From the IMG/VR virus record IMGVR_UViG_3300033571_005405, positions 1 to 41,698 of that record: a stretch of DNA of 41,698 nt, one strand, 5' to 3'. This document shows, piece after piece, positions 17,862 through 24,842 of this stretch. Position 1 is the stretch's first letter. Every line of letters begins with the position of its first letter. Under the pieces are notes generated by a model, which was not told the DNA's origin, did no database searches, and was given only the letters and a program-made list of their open reading frames with translations. This DNA comes from a virus. The position numbers and the translations under genes were made by a program.

Positions 17862-17893
17862 ATACAAAAAAGGATGAAGTATTTTTTGTGTAT
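17862..17893 (+). terminator. A/T-rich imperfect hairpin between 17831 and 17906
   Basis: ATAC-A6 (17862-17871) pairs with T6-GT-GTAT (17882-17893) around a 10-base loop, with a 2-base bulge. The T6 run could give weak intrinsic termination after the 473-aa gene. The loop and right arm also contain ATGAAGTATTT, an 11-mer shared with the hairpin/promoter region at 612-622, so it may instead mark a promoter for the gene at 17906. Confidence 0.35.
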
Positions 17894-17905
17894 TAGTAAA
17901 AAAAT

Positions 17906-18814
17906 ATGAAGATAGCCGTATGTTTTAGTGGGCAAATAAGAACTGGTGTTGAAAATTATCAAAACATTAGAGAAATATTTGGAGAACTTTATAATTGTTG
18001 TGATTTTTTTATGCACACTTGGGATTTTTGTGAATATAAATCATATAATCTTTCTAAAATTTCAAAAAAACCAACAATAGAACCGGCAGAAAAATTTGAG
18101 AAATTTAAGGAATTATATTCTCCCAAAAAAATGATAGTAGATAATAAAACCGTAGGTTATGTAAATACTGTTAATTATGGAATACAACCTTTGTGGTATT
18201 CATTTTGGAAAAGTGTTGAATTAAAAAAACAATACGAATTAGAAAATAATTTTAAATACGATTATGTCTTAAAACTAAGAATGGATTTGATACTAAATTA
18301 CCACACACCATCGGAACTACTTCAAGAAATAATAACAACTGAAAAAAACCAATTTAAAACAAATCAATGGTATTATGGTGCGGATACTATATCAAAAAAC
18401 ACACCTTTATCAACAGATGTATTTTTTATTTCAAAATCAGAAGAAATGGATGTGGCCGCCGATTATCTGTGGGTTCTTATGAAATATTACGATAATAAAG
18501 ATTATATAAATTTGATATATTATTTAAAAGAAAAAAATATAGAAAGTTTAAAATTTTCCTATACGGATAGGTATTTACTATTACGTGATGATTTTGTAGA
18601 AAAGGGCGTTTTGAAATTAAATAAGGAAGAAATGTTAGAAGAAATATGTAAATTAGAAAATTATTATTATTCTTCTCCTGAACTTACAAATGGAAATTAT
18701 TTTATAAATGATTTATTTATAAAACTTAAAAAATACAAAATAGTTTTAGAAACGGATACTAAATATTACTTAGAAGATATACTTGAACTTATAAAAATAA
18801 CACCTCAAAACTAA
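17906..18814 (+). CDS. SGQ-family glycosyltransferase-like protein, copy 4
   Basis: The 302-residue protein starts MKIAVCFSGQIRTGVENYQN. It shares with copy 1 (8839) the segments EIFGELYN.CDFFMHTWDF, IQPLWYSFWKSVELKKQYE, YDYVLKLRMDLIL and TDVFFISKSEEMDVAADYLW, and the ending TKYYLEDIL. It is separated from the other three by the SGNH block, so a duplicate was either moved or the block inserted between copies. Preceded by an A/T-rich hairpin and 74 non-coding bases, it probably has its own promoter. The exact reaction is unknown. Confidence 0.6.
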   Translation: MKIAVCFSGQIRTGVENYQNIREIFGELYNCCDFFMHTWDFCEYKSYNLSKISKKPTIEPAEKFEKFKELYSPKKMIVDNKTVGYVNTVNYGIQPLWYSFWKSVELKKQYELENNFKYDYVLKLRMDLILNYHTPSELLQEIITTEKNQFKTNQWYYGADTISKNTPLSTDVFFISKSEEMDVAADYLWVLMKYYDNKDYINLIYYLKEKNIESLKFSYTDRYLLLRDDFVEKGVLKLNKEEMLEEICKLENYYYSSPELTNGNYFINDLFIKLKKYKIVLETDTKYYLEDILELIKITPQN

Positions 18815-18848
18815 TATAATATTTCTTAAATAAACCAAATATATTAGA

Positions 18849-19640
18849 ATGATTCGAGCAGAAAACATATTATCTAACGATATAATTATAAATTCCAATT
18901 ACATTAATAAATCGTTAACAACGATTGCGACTGATTTAAATGATGATGGTAGTATAGTTTACAATATGAATGAGCATGGATATCGTTCCAACTCTCTAAC
19001 CTCTAAAACGGATTATAATATATTGACATTAGGATGTTCTTGGACTATGGGTGTTGGTGTTAAGAACGAACTAATTTGGCCTACTATACTATCTAATAAA
19101 ATTGGAAAAGGAAGTTTATTTAATTATGGAAACTATGGAATATCTACTTCATTTATTGCAAAGACATTCCATAAATTCGTTTCATCACAATTTACGCCAA
19201 ATGTTGTATTTATAATGTGGCCTGGTTTTAGTAGACGTGATTATTTAAAAGAGGATGGTATATTTAAAAAAGTAGGTGGATTTAGACCTGCCAAATCAAA
19301 TGATATTGTTTGGAAAAATGATGACGAAGATGTATTATTTATTCAGTTACGAAACGATTATCAGGATTTGATGATATTTTGGGAAGCATATACGTTTGTA
19401 GAAACGATTGCTAAACTACATAATATAAAAGTATATCACACTATTGCTGGTTATTACTATAATGTATTTAAAGAATTAAAACCACACTTAAACTCTACTA
19501 TAAATTACGATACATTTTTTGAACCAACCGATTGTTATAAAAACGATTTAATGGGTAGAGATTTAGAACATCCTGGAGAAAATTGGCATACACAATTTGC
19601 CAATTCATTCTACGAATTTGTAAAAGATAAAATTAAATAA
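18849..19640 (+). CDS. SGNH/GDSL hydrolase-like protein with N-terminal extension, copy 6
   Basis: This 263-residue protein differs from copies 1-5 by a ~55-residue N-terminal extension ending in YNMNEHGYRSN, a lead-in often seen before GDSL domains ('GyRs'). The catalytic start is ILTLGCSWTMGVGV (Ser64), then FNYGNYGISTSFIA as block II and FIMWPGFSRRDYL at the block III position. The block V candidate is GRDLEHPGENWHTQFA with Asp, His and Pro. It converges with the minus-strand SGNH gene and the two stop regions overlap by 8 bases, leaving no room for a terminator between them. Confidence 0.68.
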   Translation: MIRAENILSNDIIINSNYINKSLTTIATDLNDDGSIVYNMNEHGYRSNSLTSKTDYNILTLGCSWTMGVGVKNELIWPTILSNKIGKGSLFNYGNYGISTSFIAKTFHKFVSSQFTPNVVFIMWPGFSRRDYLKEDGIFKKVGGFRPAKSNDIVWKNDDEDVLFIQLRNDYQDLMIFWEAYTFVETIAKLHNIKVYHTIAGYYYNVFKELKPHLNSTINYDTFFEPTDCYKNDLMGRDLEHPGENWHTQFANSFYEFVKDKIK

Positions 19641-20289
19641 TTTTTTGTAACTGATTTGTATTTTGAGTAATGTATTCATACATAACATCTGCGATTACTA
19701 AATTACCATTTTCTCCAAAATGTTCGTCTTTTATTACTCCATTTGTTTCACTTCGTATAGAAAGTATTGGTGATTCTCCCAACCAATACTTATAATCAAC
19801 CAATCCTTTATCGGCAAACTCGGGAAAATACGACCAAAAAATTATTTTATTATTCAATAGAGCTCTTTTAATTAATTTCTGCCAACCTAATACTTCATCT
19901 GTATATAATTTTGAATCTCTCAATGAAACTAATTGTAGTATAGCATCGTTTGTAATACATTTTAAATTCGGATTACACATAGGTACAATTGTAAACCATT
20001 CGTTTGTATCCAAATTGACAATCCTACCTCTAATTGGAATAGTCCATCCTATAATTACGATATCTTCATCTGAAATCCTATCCAAGTTATTTATTAAGGC
20101 ATCAAAGATGGTGTAGTTATCACAACCACCTTTTCCTAAATAGTGAGAAGGTAACCCCATACGTTCAGATAAAACCTCTGTCCAATGTTTAGGGGTATAT
20201 CCTTTCCACTCTATATACTTACTTGCCCATGGATAATTAAGATTATATCTTTCTGTATTAGAATCACCAAAATACCATATTTTTTTCAT
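19633..20289 (-). CDS. SGNH/GDSL hydrolase-like protein, copy 7
   Basis: A 218-residue protein on the minus strand. It has MKKIWYFGDSNTERYN (Ser10 in a canonical GDSNT), YLGKGGCDNYTIFDAL as block II, IVIIGWTIPIRGRI at the block III position and IKDEHFGENGNLVIADVMYEYI supplying the Asp/His of block V. It is the last gene of the minus-strand operon that begins at 23861. It overlaps tail-to-tail with SGNH copy 6. Like the others it lacks a signal peptide, so action on an intracellular nucleotide-sugar, glycan or virion protein is more likely than on the cell surface. Confidence 0.68.
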   Translation of the reverse strand: MKKIWYFGDSNTERYNLNYPWASKYIEWKGYTPKHWTEVLSERMGLPSHYLGKGGCDNYTIFDALINNLDRISDEDIVIIGWTIPIRGRIVNLDTNEWFTIVPMCNPNLKCITNDAILQLVSLRDSKLYTDEVLGWQKLIKRALLNNKIIFWSYFPEFADKGLVDYKYWLGESPILSIRSETNGVIKDEHFGENGNLVIADVMYEYITQNTNQLQKII

Positions 20290-20344
20290 AGTTGGGGTAT
20301 GAGTCGTTTTTTAAGAAAATTTTTATATATCTATTGATAGTTAT

Positions 20345-21040
20345 TTAAATTAGTTTAGTAGGTGGTTTTCCTATTACCGATTCGACATATTCTATTCTAT
20401 GTTTTAATATACTATTCGTTCTAGTTAACTCATTCAGTTTATGTCGTAATTGTAACCCAATTTGTGATTGTAAAACATCTTTACGATTTTCCTCATAATC
20501 GACAATGTTTTTTGATAAAACCATATCATTACCATTAAGTATTTGTTCCAACCAATAATTGTTATTATCTGCCATAGTATATAATGTTGATAGAGTTTTT
20601 GAGTCAACCATATCCAATACGTCACGTTTTGTTATAGGATTAGAGTTCATTGAGAAATTATATAGATTTGTATTAACATCCCAATTGCCAATTAATTCAG
20701 ATACGTTGGTATATTCCACCATTTTAAATTTATTATAACACCACGCCCTATGGATATATTCATATAAATCGCCCCTCCAATGAGGAGATTCATAGTTTAA
20801 TATCATATGTAACGTTTTATCCAAATCGAATTCGTTGATAATGTAATCCGTATGTAATGCGGACTCCAAATGACTACGACCTTCTCTATATAAAAAATAA
20901 CAGGGTTGTTGTGTTTGTGATTTTAAATCATCAATATGAATGAATTCGGATTTTTGTGACCGGTCGTTTAACCACCGAGTTGCGGACTTAAGAGGGGCAA
21001 TTATTACAATATCATTTATATAAAACTTTCTTAGATGCAT
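20345..21040 (-). CDS. Sulfotransferase-like protein with C-terminal coiled coil
   Basis: I chose the ATG at 21040 (MHLRKFYINDIVIIAPLKSATRWL), giving 231 residues. The frame is open to an upstream ATG at 21079, but a TATTTATA promoter-like motif lies inside that extension at 21054-21061. IIAPLKSATRWL resembles the PAPS 5'-phosphosulfate loop (P-K-x-x-S/T), and FLYREGRSHLESALHTD resembles the 3'-phosphate motif (R-x7-S) of sulfotransferases. A weakly conserved middle and a ~45-residue C-terminal heptad-like helix (VLQSQIGLQLRHKLNELTR) follow. The family assignment is tentative. It sits in the sugar operon, 101 bases downstream of the TPP beta half. Confidence 0.45.
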   Translation of the reverse strand: MHLRKFYINDIVIIAPLKSATRWLNDRSQKSEFIHIDDLKSQTQQPCYFLYREGRSHLESALHTDYIINEFDLDKTLHMILNYESPHWRGDLYEYIHRAWCYNKFKMVEYTNVSELIGNWDVNTNLYNFSMNSNPITKRDVLDMVDSKTLSTLYTMADNNNYWLEQILNGNDMVLSKNIVDYEENRKDVLQSQIGLQLRHKLNELTRTNSILKHRIEYVESVIGKPPTKLI

Positions 21041-21053
21041 GGTATTCATATGA

Positions 21054-21061
21054 TATAAATA
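21054..21061 (-). promoter_or_regulatory. Candidate phage promoter motif (TATTTATA on minus strand)
   Basis: On the minus strand the sequence reads GAGGTATTTATATC and ends 13 bases before the chosen ATG at 21040. It matches the octamer upstream of 644, 23977 and 31832. If used, it would let the sulfotransferase-like and SGNH genes be expressed separately from the upstream sugar-pathway genes. Confidence 0.33.
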
Positions 21062-21141
21062 CCTCACCATTTTAACCAACTAGTTCCGCCTTTAAATATA
21101 TAACGATTTAACATCATTTTATTTATCAAATCTGTAAAAGA

Positions 21142-21690
21142 TTAATTAATATAATATAATTCTGGATATTCAACTATTAGATTAATCCCACCTAACTCAT
21201 AGGCATTTTTATAAACACTTTCAATATCAGCATGACTAATCAAATTATGAAATTGTATGTTTGGACACATTGATTTGAACTCATCAAAATAGTTACCTTT
21301 ATGTTGATACCCTGGGTCTAAAGGCTTATCACTACCCTTACCAACTCTTATAATCATATTAGGTTTCCAAGTGCCCATACTCATCAAACCTATTTTATCA
21401 ACGTGATTTACTAATTGATTTGTTGCACATATAAGAAAATCCCATCTCGGATAAAAAGTTATTACAAATTTTCCCGCCATGGCCATACCTAAACTAATTC
21501 CCATTTGTGATTCTTCCATTACTGGAAGTTCGTATAATTTTTCGGTTGGTACAGTTTGAATTGTTGTACTCATTGGGTTTCCTTGCCACTTAACTTGTTG
21601 GCCAACAAAAACGGTATCATGTTTTTCTCCTAAGAATTGCATAGAGTTCATTAATGCTGTTTTGTACGGAGTATATTCTGGTGCACTCAT
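21142..21690 (-). CDS. TPP-dependent enzyme, beta half (pyrimidine-binding domain only)
   Basis: This 182-residue protein matches the transketolase/E1-beta pyrimidine-binding domain. It has YKTALMNSMQFLGEKHDTVFVGQ at the N-terminus and PVMEESQMGISLGMAMAG, where a Glu (59 or 60) would contact the TPP aminopyrimidine. The usual transketolase C-terminal domain is missing, so it is about half the size of a normal E1-beta (~330 residues). It must pair with the alpha half at 22687-23319. The pair would make a TPP enzyme moving a two-carbon or acyl unit, probably onto a keto-sugar in this setting. It starts one base after the dehydratase stop. Confidence 0.78.
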   Translation of the reverse strand: MSAPEYTPYKTALMNSMQFLGEKHDTVFVGQQVKWQGNPMSTTIQTVPTEKLYELPVMEESQMGISLGMAMAGKFVITFYPRWDFLICATNQLVNHVDKIGLMSMGTWKPNMIIRVGKGSDKPLDPGYQHKGNYFDEFKSMCPNIQFHNLISHADIESVYKNAYELGGINLIVEYPELYYIN

Positions 21691-21691
21691 A

Positions 21692-22702
21692 TTATCTGTT
21701 TAAAAAGGTTCTACCTAGTTTAATTTTATTTCTCCAATAATCCAATAAATCATCCATCGTTTTTTCAAATGGAATTTCTACTTCCCAACCTGTGTGAGAT
21801 TTGAATTTATTAGTATTTGGTATTTGTAAATCAGCATCAATAGGTCTTAATCTACTAACATCTGTAACTATTTCTATATTTTGTATAGTGGATTTACTTA
21901 ATAAGTAGTTGAGCATGTCCGATATCTTACAAGTGTGTGTACCACCTATATTATAATATTCTCCACCAATTGGATTAATTGTTACCAACATATAATACGC
22001 CCTAACAGCATCTCTAACATCGGCATATGTTCTGAGTGATTCTAAATTTCCAACATATATTTTAGGTTCCTGCATTCCCGCCTCAATCATTGCAATTTGT
22101 TTAGCAAATGTTGATTCTGAAAATACATCACCACGTCTTGGACCAGTGTGAGTAAACATACGTGTTGTCATTACACACATATTAAATGCTTCAGCATAAT
22201 ATCTACCAATTAAATCTGTACCAACTTTAGAAATAGCGTATGGAGATGCTGGATGAAAACTACATTCTTCATCGATTGGTAATTTATCTTTGGGTACCTT
22301 ACCAAATACTTCTGATGAGGAACAAATGTGAATTATAGAATCTTTATAATCAGAATTCTTTAATGCTTCTAACAAATTTGTTGTACCCAATATATTAGTA
22401 TTCAGTGTTTCATTTGGTGCAATAAAACTTGTTTGAGGATATGATTGAGCTGCTAAATGAAATACATAATTCGGTTTTGAAATGTGCACAGCATTAATAA
22501 TAGATGTCAAATCATTCAAATCGCCATATATTAATTCAACTCTATCCTTTTTATTAATTCTATCAGATAGATGTTCTATATTTTCTAAGTTATCATTCCA
22601 TCTACAAAATCCGTAGATTTTCCAATCCGTATTTTCTAATAGAAAATCGGTTAAATGAGAACCAACCATTCCTGCTATACCTGTAATTAAAACACTACCC
22701 AT
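21692..22702 (-). CDS. gmd: GDP-mannose 4,6-dehydratase-like SDR enzyme
   Basis: The 336-residue extended short-chain dehydrogenase begins MGSVLITGIAGMVGSHL (GxxGxxG NAD(P) motif). I chose the ATG at 22702, which has an AGGA five bases upstream, over a GTG eight codons earlier. It has VFHLAAQSYPQTSF, ICSSSEVFGKV, the catalytic Tyr-x-x-x-Lys in SPYAISK, and TRMFTHTGPRRGDVFSESTFAKQI, very close to GDP-mannose 4,6-dehydratases. Its product would be GDP-4-keto-6-deoxymannose. LRPIDADLQIPN and TGWEVEIPFEKTMDDLLDYWR are the usual C-terminal signatures. It overlaps the alpha half by 16 bases. Confidence 0.85.
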   Translation of the reverse strand: MGSVLITGIAGMVGSHLTDFLLENTDWKIYGFCRWNDNLENIEHLSDRINKKDRVELIYGDLNDLTSIINAVHISKPNYVFHLAAQSYPQTSFIAPNETLNTNILGTTNLLEALKNSDYKDSIIHICSSSEVFGKVPKDKLPIDEECSFHPASPYAISKVGTDLIGRYYAEAFNMCVMTTRMFTHTGPRRGDVFSESTFAKQIAMIEAGMQEPKIYVGNLESLRTYADVRDAVRAYYMLVTINPIGGEYYNIGGTHTCKISDMLNYLLSKSTIQNIEIVTDVSRLRPIDADLQIPNTNKFKSHTGWEVEIPFEKTMDDLLDYWRNKIKLGRTFLNR

Positions 22703-23319
22703 TTTCCTGTTCCGTAGTGCGGCCACTGTTTTTCATATGAATACCAAATAACATCAGAAGGTACATCCCTTTTAACACCATTCCACGTTTCATCAGTTGG
22801 AGTATTGGTTGAGACACCATTATCTTCTACCACAAATTGTATTGGTAATGCGTATCGTTGTGCATATTTGTGCATTTCATAAAATCCGCCCGTTTCAAAC
22901 GCCATATCCCCTATAAAGCACCAAACTTTATCATTTTTGTTTTCCATCATATTAACCATAGCAACTCCAATTGCGATTGGTATGATTGCACCAACTATTG
23001 CTGATGAATAGAACTTTTGTTCTTTATTAACAATTGTAATAGACCTTCCTTCTAATATTTCCTTTTCTAACCATTGTGGGTCAATACCCTTAATCAATGC
23101 ATGGTAGTGAGAACGCCAAGTTGAAAAAACCCAGTCGTCTTTTGAAATTCTTTTACCAAGTTCAATTAACTCATCTTCATTTCCACCCCCTAAATGTACG
23201 GGTCCTTTAATCCTACCCGCATCCCAATGGTCGGCAATCAGTCGTTCAAATTTAACTAAATCATCTTTAGTATATTGTGATTCCTTAACTATCGGGTGTC
23301 TATTTAAATAATTTATCAT
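22687..23319 (-). CDS. TPP-dependent enzyme, alpha half (E1-alpha type, short)
   Basis: The 210-residue protein matches the E1-alpha/transketolase N-terminal domain. It has HLGGGNEDELIELGKRISKDDWVFSTWRSHYHALIKG and the TPP-magnesium motif starting at GD (137-138, IGDMAFETGG) and ending at VVEDN (Asn167). E1-alpha proteins are usually 320-360 residues; this one stops soon after the TPP motif and lacks the C-terminal helices. It is part of a two-gene enzyme split around the GDP-mannose dehydratase gene. It overlaps the upstream RmlC-like gene by 4 bases, so stoichiometric production is likely. Confidence 0.8.
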   Translation of the reverse strand: MINYLNRHPIVKESQYTKDDLVKFERLIADHWDAGRIKGPVHLGGGNEDELIELGKRISKDDWVFSTWRSHYHALIKGIDPQWLEKEILEGRSITIVNKEQKFYSSAIVGAIIPIAIGVAMVNMMENKNDKVWCFIGDMAFETGGFYEMHKYAQRYALPIQFVVEDNGVSTNTPTDETWNGVKRDVPSDVIWYSYEKQWPHYGTGKWVVF

Positions 23320-23861
23320 TTATCTTTTACTTGAAGTATTGGATTATTAGTGGGCCACTCTATTTGAAATTCAGGGTCATTCCATTTAACTACTTTATGT
23401 TGTGGAGAATCTACATATGAACCATTATACATTAATGTATAATGAAACATACAATCAGTCAATGCGTAATGTCCATTGGCGAATCCTGGCGGAACTAAGA
23501 CTTGATTTCGTAATCTTTCGGTTATGATGAAACTTTCCCAATCGCCGAAAGTTGGACTGTGCTCTCTCATATCTAAAACTACCAAATAAATATCACCAAC
23601 TACGGCTTGTACTAACTTCCAAGTTTTATCATCGTAATGTAATCCACGTAGTACACCTTTGTATGAGCGTGAAAATCTACTATGAATAGAAAGTTCTTCT
23701 TTATTATGGTGAATTTGATTTAATACAGGATGTTGTTCTGAATGAAAAGTTGTAAATATTTCACCCCTATATTCTCTAAATATAGATGGTTGGTACATTG
23801 AAACCTCGTACCCAAATTTTTTTGATGGAGTTTCTGTAAACTCATCCCATTTATTAGACAT
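23316..23861 (-). CDS. RmlC-like dTDP-4-keto-6-deoxyhexose 3,5-epimerase
   Basis: The 181-residue cupin has the RmlC signatures: SFSRSYKGVLRGLHYDD with the catalytic His region, KLVQAVVGDIYLVVLDMREHSPTFG, and RNQVLVPPGFANGHYALTD. Length fits RmlC (about 180). It would epimerise a 4-keto-6-deoxy nucleotide sugar; beside a GDP-mannose dehydratase it probably acts on the GDP-linked keto-sugar rather than dTDP, which is an inference. It is the first gene of the minus operon, directly downstream of the palindromic control region at 23872-23909. Confidence 0.82.
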   Translation of the reverse strand: MSNKWDEFTETPSKKFGYEVSMYQPSIFREYRGEIFTTFHSEQHPVLNQIHHNKEELSIHSRFSRSYKGVLRGLHYDDKTWKLVQAVVGDIYLVVLDMREHSPTFGDWESFIITERLRNQVLVPPGFANGHYALTDCMFHYTLMYNGSYVDSPQHKVVKWNDPEFQIEWPTNNPILQVKDK

Positions 23862-23871
23862 ATAACTTTTG

Positions 23872-23909
23872 TTTATTTTAAAATAAATGTGTATTTATTA
23901 AAATAAATA
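23872..23909. promoter_or_regulatory. Two palindromes 21 bp apart in the divergent control region
   Basis: Bases 23872-23887 (TTTATTTTAAAATAAA) form a perfect 16-bp palindrome. Bases 23892-23909 form a second one with perfect 8-bp arms (TATTTATT/AATAAATA) around AA. Their centres are 21 bp apart, two helical turns, and they lie between the divergent genes at 23861 (-) and 23977 (+). This looks like a pair of operator sites for a dimeric regulator. AT-rich background makes palindromes more likely by chance. Confidence 0.4.
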
Positions 23910-23932
23910 TATAATATTTAAAAAGGAACTTA

Positions 23933-23940
23933 TATTTATA
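23933..23940 (+). promoter_or_regulatory. Candidate phage promoter motif (TATTTATA)
   Basis: TATTTATAC lies 36 bases upstream of the ATG at 23977 and continues CAAGTAAGAT, similar to CGGAAGATAG after the copy at 617. It is the likely plus-strand promoter of the divergent region. Confidence 0.35.
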
Positions 23941-23976
23941 CAAGTAAGATAATATATACATTAAAAACACAAAATT

Positions 23977-24729
23977 ATGATAGGTGTAATTGAAAACGGA
24001 ATAAAATTACCATTTATTTCATTAGAAAAATTTATAGATGAGGTAAAATTGGCAGACGCACTAACCGAAATGGAGGATTATTTAATTAAGCAATCAACCG
24101 AAGGTTCCGAAGTGTTTGTTGGATTTAACGGAGGTGATTGGAACATTAATGAAGAATTTCAATCCCGTCAGAGAGAAGCACTACCATTAACTGTAGAATA
24201 CATAAAATTATTTAGTAAAGAAGGGGCACCATTTAATATTAGATTTTCACCTAAAGGTGAAAACCAAGTATTATTGCATCAAGATTGGCAACCAAAATTA
24301 AAAAACCTAACAGCGGTAAATTCTTTACCATTAAATTATAAAGAATTATTAGATGGTTCTATTCACAATTTACTACTTGAAAAAGAAGGATTTAAAATAG
24401 TTCAAAATGAAGAAGATGTGAATCCAATCTATAATGGATTGGATTTGGATTATGATGCGGTAATTAAAAGTGAATATGGAGATGAATATAATGAATATAT
24501 GAAACATACTTACAAACTACATTTAATAATCTCTCCAGAAAAATCGTTATTTATCTATGATAACGTTGAAGATACCATACATCCTATTACTTGTAGAGCA
24601 ACTGTATTTAACGCCAGAGATTATCATGACGCATTAAAAGATAGTTCAGGAATCAGTATTCAATTCGAAATGCATCCAAATCATTTTAAAGATGAAGTTA
24701 AGTTACATTGTGGCTTGGATATTATTTAA
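23977..24729 (+). CDS. Cupin / 2OG-Fe(II) oxygenase-like protein, 250 aa
   Basis: The protein contains FNIRFSPKGENQVLLHQDW with an HxD pair (His101, Asp103). After a Leu/Asn-rich insert it has KLHLIISPEKSLFIYDNV, then TCRATVFNARDYHDALKDSSGISIQFEMH with a distal His near residue 217. This His-x-Asp...His order in a double-stranded beta-helix fits a non-haem iron oxygenase such as an aspartyl/asparaginyl hydroxylase-like or JmjC-like protein. The 2OG-binding Arg is not obvious, so a plain cupin is possible. It is a single-gene unit: promoter motif upstream and a strong terminator 22 bases downstream. Confidence 0.5.
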   Translation: MIGVIENGIKLPFISLEKFIDEVKLADALTEMEDYLIKQSTEGSEVFVGFNGGDWNINEEFQSRQREALPLTVEYIKLFSKEGAPFNIRFSPKGENQVLLHQDWQPKLKNLTAVNSLPLNYKELLDGSIHNLLLEKEGFKIVQNEEDVNPIYNGLDLDYDAVIKSEYGDEYNEYMKHTYKLHLIISPEKSLFIYDNVEDTIHPITCRATVFNARDYHDALKDSSGISIQFEMHPNHFKDEVKLHCGLDII

Positions 24730-24751
24730 ATAATTAAATTTATAAAAAACT

Positions 24752-24781
24752 TACCCATCTAATCAATGGGTATTTTTTTTT
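24752..24781 (+). terminator. Intrinsic terminator after the 250-aa gene
   Basis: TACCCAT (24752-24758) pairs with ATGGGTA (24766-24772) around a 7-base loop, followed by nine T residues (24773-24781). This is a textbook Rho-independent terminator and closes the single-gene unit at 23977-24729. Confidence 0.88.
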
Positions 24782-24804
24782 GTTTAAAATAATTTAAAGT
24801 TACA

Positions 24805-24836
24805 TTTGAAAAATTCTAAAAAATGTCGTATATTTG
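24805..24836 (+). promoter_or_regulatory. Bacteroidota-type promoter (TTTG-N20-TATATTTG)
   Basis: TTTG at 24805-24808 and TATATTTG at 24829-24836 are 20 bases apart, matching the published Bacteroidetes housekeeping promoter (-33 TTTG, -7 TAnnTTTG). It sits right after a terminator and before the SGQ copy 5 gene. Transcription would begin about 24840-24843, almost on the GTG start codon. Confidence 0.55.
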
Positions 24837-24842
24837 TTTACT

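Noticed and set aside
22703-22726. GTG start eight codons upstream for the GDP-mannose dehydratase
   Set aside because: The MGSVLITG start at 22702 fits the family and has AGGA upstream; the extension would add to an already overlapping region.
24834-24842. TTG start for SGQ copy 5
   Set aside because: The TTG lies inside the TATATTTG promoter element; the GTG at 24843 aligns with the start of all paralogues.
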